Below are positions 21,323 through 29,783 of a DNA stretch of 44,921 nucleotides, piece by piece; position 1 is the first letter of the stretch, and every line of letters begins with the position of its first letter. The stretch spans positions 1-44,921 of the forward strand of contig NW_026970648.1 in NCBI RefSeq assembly GCF_963678635.1. Reading direction: 5' to 3'. Source of the DNA: Symsagittifera roscoffensis. Its lineage: Eukaryota > Xenacoelomorpha > Acoela > Convolutidae. Both the position numbers and the translations under genes were made by a program. A model generated the notes under the pieces. That model did not search any database. It worked only from the letters and a program-made list of their open reading frames with translations, and had not been told where the DNA came from.

Positions 21323-21830
21323 TTATACGAATAGGTCTCCACACTCGGGTTTCTTCACACTCTTTCTCACTGACAGGGGTTCCCCATACTTCATCAATCG
21401 ATGAAACGCCGTTAGTTCTCCATGTGTCAAGAGTACCAGCAACAAATACTCATCAATCCGGAGCGTTTCCATTCCCCTACTGAACCTGTATGCCGCACCC
21501 AAGTTCAACAGGTACCTGGGGTATACCAGATACAGGGCTAGTATGAGAATGATGGGCTTATTTAGGAGTTCCTGTCCAAACGCATCGAAGATGGTATCTC
21601 CCACATAGAACACTTTGCCCATATATTTTTCTCCCAGCACGAGTTCAAGAATCTCAAGATCTCGTGGTTCTTTCTGGTCTTCAATTGGCCCATCGCATGC
21701 TCCATCCAATTTTTTTCGATGGTGACTTCATTGGCTGCTTTGACAAATCTTCTCGCGGTCCTTTTCTTGTTTTCTGCCACCTCTAGCTGTTCCTCAATAA
21801 ACTCTCAAATTTGTTTAATGAGAGGTGGAG
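21323..21830 (-). pseudogene. Unrecognised post-pol protein with hydrophobic segment (copy 2)
   Basis: This is the duplicate of 19341-19850, with the same two overlapping frames and the same hydrophobic stretch. The only visible coding differences are single residues (for example DLEILE for DLQILE). Confidence 0.42.
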
Positions 21831-22128
21831 CACTCCCCCTCGTCTTGTCCGTAGCATTCTCAAGTCTCGGGGTCAGAAACGGCCATTTCTCTCTCTCTCT
21901 CTTGCGTCAAGCGATAACCCATTGACTCAAGTTGTTTATCCGCCGCGGCTTCGTTTTTTATTTTCATTGCTTGGTCCTCTCGCCTTGCTGGTGGAGCTCG
22001 TGATCGTCAGAGCCACGCCCCGGAATCACAGGCTAGCTGCTAGGTGGGTTATCACAGGGTGATCGTCCCCTATCTCCGGGTTAAATTTCAGTTGTCGGGC
22101 AATATTCGACACCTCAAGGCAGAGGACC

Positions 22129-22430
22129 TCATCCAGCGTCTAGACCCTTTACTCTCTCCTGATACCGTGCCTTGCTCACCTCTCCAGATCTCTCCGACTT
22201 CTTGTTATTCACCACCACCACCGAGGACACTACCGTGCTCTGGGATGCGGATGATCCCGCCTCGTCTCTTCCCATCGGCGTGGCTCCTAGTTGTCTACTC
22301 CTACTGCTCCTTGAACTCTTTCTCGAATCGATTCTTCCTCCCAAACGGTCTGACAAGGGTCTAGCAGCGAAAAAAAGGAGGTATTGGGGGTGGACCAAAA
22401 GTGAGCTGGCCCGTCTTCAGCATGTCTGAC
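22129..22430 (-). pseudogene. Ser/Arg-rich low-complexity segment after the SGNH domain
   Basis: An 89-codon open frame with no convincing ATG is rich in Ser, Arg and Gly (SRKSSRSSRSRQLG, then SQSTVVSSVVVVNNKKSE). It directly follows the SGNH-like domain on the minus strand and probably represents a disordered C-terminal tail or inter-domain linker. It ends at the boundary of copy 2 of the internal duplication. Confidence 0.35.
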
Positions 22431-22449
22431 TTCAGAAGGTTTATGTGCC

Positions 22450-23140
22450 TTTGAAAGACACCATTTAGCCACTCCATGCCCCTGGGCCTATCGAAGTGGA
22501 TGGCATCCGAAGACGTGTCATCCGGAAGGGATTATTCCATCATGCTTGCCACGTCCAGCAGCCTCACGGGAAGTACACTCCTTTGCTAGATCTGCCTGAT
22601 TATTTCATTGATATTACGCACCCTGTCGTTTATTTCTCTTGCGTTCTGGTCAGCCATCATGCTGTACGGGACAGTGCAAATGGTGAGTATCGCTGGATCT
22701 AAATAAATCCTCAGTTCCTCAAGAATACAACTCATCTTCTGTTGCAGCCTCATCACTTTCCTCGAGTCACCTCTGGACACGTCACTGGTGACCATCATCA
22801 GAGTAACCGTATACATCTTCACCATGTCCAGCATCACTAGTGACGCCAACATCTGGGGCGTTGCAGCTCCAGAAAAAATCTCAAGACTCCCACCTGCCAA
22901 TGCGCCTGGATTCGCGTCAACACTCGCACCAGACTGTCCCCTATAATCAAGGGGACCGCACCCTCAGGTATCCTAAGCTGCGTGAAATTTTCAGCCCAAG
23001 CGGCGTCATGGAAGGCGTCTCTCCTTGCTCGTTGTGCCGCTGTCCGATCCATCCGGTTATGCCTGTGATAGGCACCGTCCGCGTTCCTCTTGTAGCTCTT
23101 GCGACTGTCACACTCCTCACTGGATGATCTCTCCAGGTGG
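22450..23140 (-). pseudogene. SGNH/GDSL-hydrolase-like domain in the post-pol region
   Basis: SGNH/GDSL hydrolases use a Ser-Asp-His triad in conserved blocks. Block I is VPLIIGDSLVRVL, with the nucleophile codon at 22933-22935. After a frame change near 22880, SGAATPQM gives a block II-like Gly. MMVTSDVSRG (22771-22800) sits where block III 'GxND' is expected, but the Gly and Asn are replaced (VTSD). SSDAIHF (22491-22510) is a good block V 'DxxH'. The order and spacing, about 145 residues from Ser to His, fit the family. A frameshift and at least two stops interrupt it, and the oxyanion Asn is missing, so this copy should be inactive. Such esterase domains are known in ORF1 of CR1 LINEs and, as I recall, in some LTR elements of rotifers. 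Here it lies downstream of a Ty3/gypsy pol, after a coiled-coil ORF. Confidence 0.6.
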
Positions 23141-23378
23141 GAGGTCGCTCCTCTCGTGCTGAATTTTTGCGAGCTTTTGGCTGCAAACTCTCTTGTAGCT
23201 CTTTAAGGCGTGATGAGCCCGTCCCGGTTTGACTACAACTGGTTGAGCTGGGAGTAAATCGCGGCAGCGCGATTTCAATCAAAGGCCGGATAGGGTTAGT
23301 CTCTAGACTGTGCATGGAAGGAATCGGCTTGGGTGGTGTCCATGCCTCCAGGCCCTCATTTATGTGTTCTTGGGCCGC

Positions 23379-24208
23379 TCAGTCCAAGTTGAAATGACCG
23401 CTCGCCCGGTGAGCCTCGTCCACTTCCATTTTTGACTCTGGTCTCAATCTAGTGACAGCTGGTTCAATCGTCGCCTTCATCGGTTCCTTCTTTTTCGCAA
23501 ATTCTTGTTGTCTCTTTTTTATCTTCTCAATCTCTGATTTTATCTGCTCGCAATTCGCCGTACTCTCAAGCAATTTCTGAGCTTGCTCCCACTCCGTTCT
23601 TATCAGATTCAAATCACACTTTGCCTGATCTCGCCCAAGAATTGCTTATCCCTCTCCAGGTTCATCTGGTCCCTCTCGAGGTTCGCGCCATCCCTGTCAA
23701 GGTTGGCCTTATCTCTCTCCCTCTGAGACCTTTCCAGTTCCCTTTTCATGTTGTTGAGATCCGGATATGCCTCCTCTCTCTGTTGGGATCGTATCATGGA
23801 CAGTGAACTGCTTGTGGATTGGACTGCGGACCCTGCTGGTCGTCTGATCGGCAGAGAAAACTCTCCCGCACCATATTCGGTGTAGTTATTCAAGCCAGGA
23901 TTTCTCGCAAGGTCAAATCCTCTCACGCCCCCATCCTTATTCCAGGATAGCCATCTGGTCTGTTCTTGATTTGATATTCCGTCTGAAGTGTAGCCTACCA
24001 TCAACACGGCTTCAGGTGCTGACTCCCTGCATTCGCCTTGTGGTTCCAGTTCCAGGATGGCATTCAACATTACCGCCAATCTTTCGTCCATTTGTGCATA
24101 ATCGAGGTCCCTCAAGTATTTGTATAACTCATCGAGGGCAGGCTTTTTGAGCGCTGCTGGCATGGACTTCCAGAAGCGATCCGCTGTCGTGGCTTTAATT
24201 TTAGGCAA
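23379..24208 (-). pseudogene. Coiled-coil ORF upstream of the SGNH-like domain
   Basis: A 199-codon frame (23609-24208) is followed, after a stop and frame change, by a 77-codon frame (23379-23612). The first part starts PKIKATTADRFWKSMPAAL and looks helical. Near its end is a regular seven-residue repeat (ANLDRDG, ANLERDQ, MNLERDK), a clear coiled-coil signal. The second part is again strongly helical (EKIKKRQQEFAKKKEPMKA). The first codon of the frame is TTG, so the true start must lie upstream, where 26-bp repeats and stops interrupt. Together with 22450-23140 it may have been one protein, with a coiled-coil oligomerisation part followed by an SGNH domain. Confidence 0.5.
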
Positions 24209-24223
24209 TCTTCCGTATCAACC

Positions 24224-24345
24224 AACTCAAGAAATACCTTTTCCCAACCAACTCGAGAAATACCTAACCAGTTAAATTCAAGAAATACCTTAACAGTTAA
24301 ACTCAAGAAGTACCTTTCCCCAATTGATACTTGAGAAATGTCTCC
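24224..24345. repeat. 26-bp tandem minisatellite, about five copies
   Basis: Variants of 'actcaagaaatacct' start at 24224, 24250, 24276, 24301 and about 24327, a spacing of 25-26 bp. The array lies exactly between the helical ORF at 24430-24821 and the coiled-coil ORF and contributes stops in most frames. The last copies are more divergent. Confidence 0.75.
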
Positions 24346-24429
24346 CCATAGTGCTGGTAGTGGAGAACTTGTTCGAGATCTCCCTCAGGCGATACTCAAG
24401 TAGTACTTCTTGTGTAGGTGCACCATTAT

Positions 24430-24821
24430 CTCTGTTTCTGCAAAGACCACGTGCAGGATGGCGTACAATTCCCTAGGATTCAACTTGCCCCTGTTTGGAT
24501 TATAGACCGGCATTGAGACCTCTCGCATCGCTCTTTCGACCATGAAGTTACCATCGCTCTTTCGACCATGAAGTTACCTCAACCTCGTTAGTGCCGACAT
24601 TACGTGCTCGGGGTCTATCGTGTTCCTTCCATTGACCCTCGCCTACAAAAAGCACAGGTATTTACCAGAAACTTGTGAAACTGAAGGAGGAAGCGCAGCC
24701 ATTCCTTCAACCCCGGTCTCTGCCTAAATAGAAACTCTACATTATGATATTCTCTTTTGAAGTCGGCTTCCAGTGTTTTGCTGAAACTCATGTCCGCTGT
24801 TATGCAGATAGCACTAGTCAA
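24430..24821 (-). pseudogene. Unrecognised helical ORF immediately after pol
   Basis: An open frame at 24615-24821 contains ADMSFSKTLEADFKREYHN, then EFLFRQRPGLKEWLRFLLQ and FLVNTCAFCRR. It continues in a shifted frame with NPNRGKLNPRELYAILHVV to about 24430. It overlaps the end of the pol tail frame by 4 nt and has no ATG at its start, so expression by frameshift or reinitiation, or plain decay, are all possible. An exact 26-bp tandem duplication at 24527-24578 breaks it. Predicted mostly helical; family not recognised. Confidence 0.42.
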
Positions 24822-25736
24822 TCTGACAAAATGAAGTCGTTGTCCGTGATCAGGATGATCTCTGAATGTTCATTGGGTATCTCGAATTTTGTCTTGAAAT
24901 TTCTCCCTATGGTAGGCTCAGCTTCCTCTTTATTCAATTCCAACCGGCTAGTATCTCTCACTTCCCTGAGCTTATTCATCACCAAATTTTTGGTGTGGGG
25001 TATTCCTACCCCCACTCTCCAGACAAAAATGTTTATCGACGTCCCCGTCGATGATGCTGGGCTCAAATTGTCCGGTGGTATGTCCAGTGGCCGATCAGTG
25101 GCTGTCCAAACCAATAGCGGAATTTTTGTTTTAACATGTTTTTCTGCTGACACGTCGACCTGATCGGTGCTTTGCGCTTCTTTTCCGTCATTTTTGAGGT
25201 TATGCATCCATTCCAGTATCCTCAGGTTTGTGTTTTCCTTATTTTCTATTTCGCTCTGTTCCAGGTCCATTTCTCGTTCTGGTACGGAGTAGTTCTCTTG
25301 CAAGGAGTGCTCACTGCCGTTGATGATCCGCCACTCTTCATCGGCTACCAGCTCGCCCATATTTAACAACTCCTCGCCTATCTCCTCGGGTTGTATCTTG
25401 TCAATCAAGAAGTTGTCACCATACCTGTTGTACCTCATGCCTGTACGCTTGCGATTGCCATTTCTTGTCCCAGTGATCATCGACATGTCTGGGGCCGTCC
25501 ACTTTGGCTCCACGTTCTGCTCCGGATCATTCCAAATTCCAATCCTCCTTCGCGAAAGATCGCGCATCTGAATCTACCTCTATTTTCTCGTTATCATCCA
25601 TGCTCACATCCCCGTTGCTGTCATTCTTCTCTTTGGTGCTTTTCTCGTTCACTTCACATATTGGCTCTACCAGTAGATACTCGAGTCCTTCCATGTTCTG
25701 TGGTACACAGCAGTCCTCCGGAGATGGGACGTGAGG
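24818..25736 (-). pseudogene. Pol C-terminal tail
   Basis: Downstream of the integrase frame, coding continues in another frame through 25574-25736 (PHVPSPEDCCVPQNMEGLEY, then a Glu/Asp/Asn-rich stretch). It then enters a 249-codon frame (24818-25567) with IGIWNDPEQNVEPKWTAP and RKRTGMRYNRYGDNFLIDK. The tail is acidic and probably largely disordered, with an end (EIILITDNDFILSD) just before the next ORF. Ty3/gypsy integrases often have a C-terminal extension, but about 300 residues is long. Confidence 0.6.
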
Positions 25737-26720
25737 CTAAAGATTTTCGTAGTGCGCCGCACTCCCTGTACTCAAGCGATAGAACCGGGCCTGCTGCTGT
25801 ACTTCCGTTATCATAAACGGTCCTCTCCATTTCTTCAGTAAATTTTTAGTCCTTTTTGGAGGTATAATATTCTGGAATACCCGCACGTATTGTCCCACAG
25901 CATACGGTTTTGCCTGAAGTATCTTTTCATCGTACTTCTTCCGCTGTCTCATTTGTGCCTGCGCCGTGTTTCCTCTACATAGCTCGTTTAGTTCCTGTTG
26001 TCTCCTGACCGCTTCCTTCACGTACGCTTGAGGCGACGTCTTTTTCCCTTCGTATTCTGGATAGAAGAGCGTCAGGGGCATCGCGCTCTCCCTGCCAGTC
26101 AACATCATAAAAGGACTGATCCCTGTTGTTGAGTGTTGTGTGCTGTTGTACGCCCCTACCACTTGCGGCAGATATTTATCCCAATTTATCATGTATCTCG
26201 AGCAATATACCCTGAGCATGTTCACCAGTGTTCTGTTCTGCCTCTCCACTAGCCCGTTCGTTTGAGGATGGTAGATCGTTGAATGTGCTTGAGCAATGTA
26301 AAAGGTCCTCATCAGTTCTTTTGTCAGGTCCTCCCCGAAGGCTTTCCCATTGTCCGATTGGAATGTCATCGGGCAACCATATCGTGATATCCAGTGCGTT
26401 ATCAAATGATCACAAGTCTCTTCCGCTGAGGCCGTCTCACATGGTACCGCTTCCGCCAGTTTTGTGAAGTGGTCTATTCTTACCAGTATCTGATTGTATC
26501 CCGAGTCAATCATGTAGATCTTCTGATGGTCTATCTGCATGACCTCGTTAAATTCCGAGCTTTCCACGGGTTTAGGTGACAATTTCTTTTTTCTAGGATC
26601 TTTCACTTGCAAACACGACAAACATGCGTTCACCCACCTTTCGCAAGCTTTTCTCAACCCTGGCCAATCAAACCCGTGTAGTATTCTTTGTTGTACCTTG
26701 TCTAACCCCTGATGTCCCAT
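25737..26720 (-). CDS. Integrase (Ty3/gypsy type), part of a broken pol
   Basis: Integrase inserts retroelement DNA into the genome. The frame holds the zinc-binding half (GHQGLDKV near residue 3 and C33-x2-C36). The catalytic core has D64 (MQIDH), D123 (QSDNG) and E159 (GLVERQNRT), giving an exact D,D-35-E. Landmarks HPQTNGLVERQNRT and YNSTQHSTTGISPF are typical of Ty3/gypsy integrases. A GPY/F module (KKWRGPFMITEV) lies near residue 300. Just upstream a stop (QTEV, stop, FRS) cuts it off from the linker, and the first His of the HHCC zinc finger is not visible. The frame ends at a stop after RAAHYENL-like sequence (SAAHYENL). Best-preserved domain of the element, but not an independent gene. 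Confidence 0.9.
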   Translation of the reverse strand: MGHQGLDKVQQRILHGFDWPGLRKACERWVNACLSCLQVKDPRKKKLSPKPVESSEFNEVMQIDHQKIYMIDSGYNQILVRIDHFTKLAEAVPCETASAEETCDHLITHWISRYGCPMTFQSDNGKAFGEDLTKELMRTFYIAQAHSTIYHPQTNGLVERQNRTLVNMLRVYCSRYMINWDKYLPQVVGAYNSTQHSTTGISPFMMLTGRESAMPLTLFYPEYEGKKTSPQAYVKEAVRRQQELNELCRGNTAQAQMRQRKKYDEKILQAKPYAVGQYVRVFQNIIPPKRTKNLLKKWRGPFMITEVQQQARFYRLSTGSAAHYENL

Positions 26721-26729
26721 CGATCTGAA

Positions 26730-27764
26730 TTACACTTCCGTCTGGCATAGCTGTGGTTGTATGATGAGATTATGCTTGTGTAATATCTTCCCCTCAACTT
26801 TCCTTCTACAGGCTACCACACCATCAGCTGTGTGATAGAGTAAGTCTCTTCTCTCTTTGTAGAACTGGCTCAAGATCTTGTAACTATCCTCCTCCAGGTC
26901 TCCTTTTCCCTTTACTCCCGTCCCAATCCATATGGAGAGGTTGCTCGTCATCTTGTCATTCTTCTGGGCTCGTATCAGATCCGACAGACTGTATCTCGCT
27001 TTGACATGTTCGTTCAATGCCATCATTTGACTTTTCAGTTCTCCAGGACTGTGGATGTCGTCTCATAGCTTAACACAAACTATCCTTCTCACGACCTGCC
27101 TGTCATCATCTGGTTCCAGTTTTTTCTCGACATTTGAATTGCACGATAGCTCCTTGAATGGTTTCCTTGACAATTCAATTTTCTCAAGTTCTTCTCCTCC
27201 GTACGCCTCCTGTTGATATAGATTGTACGTTCCTGAGGTAATTCCCTGTCGCGGTGCCTCGTTTTCTCTTCTGCTAAAATCTTGGACAGACTGTCTTGGT
27301 CATCACCACTCTTCTCTGAGTCATCCTCCCAGTTTTCCGACTCCTCGGACCGAGGTAATCGGCTTCCTCCTTGAATGACGCTTTCTTCTTCCAAAACGTA
27401 GTCCTTCTTAGTATGTCTTCTGGGATTTTCTCGACCAGTGTTCGCACTGTTTGCCTGTCTTTCATCGAGTCCTCGCAATGAGCTGCTTCCCTCTTCTCAG
27501 TATGGTGACTTCTGGTTTGTCTTTTTCATTGCTCCGGAATACAGGTTAATCGTCTGCTAGTTTCTCGAGTAGCCTCCTCAAATCTTCCCCTATCATCACT
27601 CTTCCTGTCTCCACTTCATCGAGATTGTAGCTTTTAACCTTCAGTGTTTCCCTCACTACCTTTGACTTAAGCATTACTTCCATTGGTATCCCTAGATTTC
27701 TTTTTAGAATTGTTTTCCCTTGATGTTCAGCTGGTAGCTCGGGATGGTCCTCTATTGGTTTCCC
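26730..27764 (-). pseudogene. Long acidic linker between RNase H and integrase
   Basis: Open frames at 27089-27478 and 26730-27026, plus broken sequence at 27480-27764, bridge RNase H and integrase. The middle is very rich in Glu/Asp/Ser (EESENWEDDSEKSGDDQDSL). The part next to integrase (DSYKILSQFYKERRDLLYH, then DGVVACRR) matches the usual pre-integrase linker with a 'DGVLxRR'-like motif. Several stops and a frameshift occur. At about 330 residues this linker is far longer than in a standard Ty3/gypsy pol. Confidence 0.6.
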
Positions 27765-28631
27765 TTACTTGTCGAGCCACCTCGTGAGTGAGAGGCTGTC
27801 GTACGTCTCCTTGTCCTTGAAAGAGAAGCCATCTTTGATTTCTGGCCTACCCGCCTCCCTTTGCTCCTGTCTATCGTAGAATTCCGTCTGCTGACTCAAG
27901 CTGTCGGCATTTTGACATTTGTCCCTTGTTCTGTGTTCGATGACCATCTGATAACCATTCAAGCGCACTATCCATCTCCCGATGTAGCTCTGGTCCATTG
28001 AGTACGTTTTAAACCAACTGAGTGCTCTGTTGCCGACCCGTAACTTGAATGGTTCGCTACCCAGGTATGCCCTGTATTTTTCTACAAAGGTGACTACCGC
28101 AAACATTTCCGCTTTGGGTGCCCCGTATTTCATCTCTGTATCACTCAAGACTTTGCTCCTGTAGGCTATCGGTCTCAAGACTGTCTTTCCGTTCCACTCT
28201 TTTTCTTGGTGGAGAATGCCAGAGATCGCAACCACCGACACATCCGTATCCAGCAAATACATTCCCTTTTCCGTGGGCATACCTAGCACAGGTGCTTCAC
28301 ACAACTCTTTCTTTAATCGCTGAAATGACTCCTCTGCCGAGTTATTCCACCTGAATTTCTTGCCTTTGTGCCTCATGAATTGTTGCATTGGGTATACTTT
28401 GTCCGCATAGCCCTTGATGAACTTCCTGTAATCGTTCGCAAACCTCAGGGAGCTCATCAGCTGATGCTCCGTTTTCGGTGATTTCCAAATCAGGACCGCC
28501 TCTACCGCGTATGGGTCCGGTCTAATGCCATGTTTATCCACCATCCTCCCCAGGTGTTTGACCGAGTCCTTGAGAATCTCACCTTTCGATGGCTGGCATC
28601 TTAGTCCTGCTCTTTTCATGCAAGAAAACAC
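27765..28631 (-). CDS. RT thumb/connection and RNase H (Ty3/gypsy type), one catalytic residue lost
   Basis: The first 120 residues match the RT C-terminal part (SKGEILKDSVKHLGRMVDK, then 'FANDYRKFIKGYA', the equivalent of 'GFxNYYRxFI'). RNase H follows: D130 in LLDTDVSVVAISGILHQE, E175 in KAEMFAVV and D243 in NADSLS. At the position of the third catalytic Asp ('RTDHxAL' in most relatives) this frame has RVGNRALSW, with Gly at residue 200. Degradation of RNA in the hybrid should fail. It ends SLTRWLDK with an in-frame stop, after which the linker sequence continues in the same frame. Confidence 0.85.
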   Translation of the reverse strand: MFSCMKRAGLRCQPSKGEILKDSVKHLGRMVDKHGIRPDPYAVEAVLIWKSPKTEHQLMSSLRFANDYRKFIKGYADKVYPMQQFMRHKGKKFRWNNSAEESFQRLKKELCEAPVLGMPTEKGMYLLDTDVSVVAISGILHQEKEWNGKTVLRPIAYRSKVLSDTEMKYGAPKAEMFAVVTFVEKYRAYLGSEPFKLRVGNRALSWFKTYSMDQSYIGRWIVRLNGYQMVIEHRTRDKCQNADSLSQQTEFYDRQEQREAGRPEIKDGFSFKDKETYDSLSLTRWLDK

Positions 28632-29264
28632 CTAGTCTAGTCGTTCGATGTGATCCTCTAGAGTGGGTGTCGCTTTCACCACGTCATCCACGTAGCACAT
28701 TACCAATTTGCCATATACTTCGTTACACTTGTCAGTGCATGTGCCATCAATCGTTGGAACGTAGCTGTAGCATTGCAAAGGCCAAAGGGCATCCTCTTCA
28801 TACTCTAGTAGGGTCCCTATCTCTTTTCTACATGCATCTGATTTGTTAGGGGTCATACGCCTCGCCTCCCCTCTATATGGTACCGCCGATTCCTCCAGCT
28901 CTATTTCATGTTCAACAAAATTACAGCATCCAATGCCTGCCTTGTGTTTCGAAAAAACGTCCTGATTCCGATCTAGTACATCCTTGATGGCTTCGAGCTG
29001 ATCGTCCGTTACTTTACCCCTTAAGTGTTCTATCTCTGGTAATACCGGTTTTTCCATTTCTAGTTCCTCTAGTATGGGTCTTTCCGGAAAATTCGAACAG
29101 CACGAAAGCCCATCGTCTGTCTCTGACTTAGGCGACTTCACAAGATTCGATGAATTTTCTATTTTCTTCAATCTTCTCAGGATACGAATCTTATCCCTAT
29201 GATAAGGGCAATCAAGAACTTCATAATCTTTTATGTTTTCTGTCATTTCATATCTAGTTTTCAC
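28632..29264 (-). pseudogene. RT N-terminal half with core deletion (Ty3/gypsy type)
   Basis: The frame contains the pre-RT segment (HLRGKVTDDQLEAIKDVLDR, then FVEHEIELEE) and CRKEIGTLLEY. It then jumps directly to sequence that, in another frame, encodes the 'RMPFGL-NA-TFQRLM' region, and ends with MCYVDDVV (YVDD catalytic box at about residues 191-194). The segment that should lie between, including the 'RFCxDYRxLN' region and motif A with its catalytic Asp, is absent. About 60-70 residues are missing, with a frameshift at the joint. The RT cannot be active. Confidence 0.85.
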
Positions 29265-29783
29265 AGGTAGTGCGTATCACAGCTTTCTCTCCCACTGGAT
29301 TGTGATTGGTATATCAAGAGTATTCAACAAGACACTGACGCAGAGGCCACTCTTGGTTATCGAGAAGGATCTTCCTAAAATAGCAGCACTTTGACAATTT
29401 GGATTCGGCACTATGCATACTTGTTTATTGTCTTTAGTTCATTATAGATTTTCATCCGCAAACTTACTATTGCCACTTTTTTTGCTTTCAGCCTTACCCT
29501 TCTACACAAGAATACTGGAGCTTTTTTTTATTCGCCTTTACCAAATTACCAGTTTAATTACGTACTTCCTTTCCGGGTTTCGAATCCTGAGCATCGCATT
29601 GTTACATTGAAATGTCTGATGAAATCTCTGCCTAAAATGATTTGATCAGACTCATCTACTTTCTCCACCACCAAAAAGATCATCCACAATTACGTTCCCA
29701 CCAATTTAGGGCTGTTATTGGTGTCCTGCCTAGTACCCGCAGCGTCCCTTTGTTTGCTGCTGACAGCCGTATTCTCGAGTCTA
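29265..29783 (-). pseudogene. Protease-RT linker, broken
   Basis: The minus strand still reads as pol-like fragments in alternating frames: RIRNPERKYVIKLV near 29540-29590, CIVPNPNCQSAAILGRSFSI near 29350-29410, and VLLNTLDIPITIQW near 29290-29330. Stops and frameshifts separate them. It links the protease frame to the RT frame and shows that the pol was once continuous. Confidence 0.55.

Larger units (their letters stand above)
20311..22137. repeat. Near-identical internal duplication, copy 2
   Basis: This is the second copy of 18330-20155 in direct orientation, about 99.6% identical by eye. It ends where sequence unique to the window resumes ('gtctagacccttta' at 22137 onwards). The duplicated ends differ from their surroundings without obvious terminal repeats. 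Confidence 0.9.

Noticed and set aside
29570-29600. tRNA T-loop-like sequence ('gggtttcgaatcctg'); a similar one near 15571
   Set aside because: No cloverleaf around either, and both lie within degraded coding sequence of the element.
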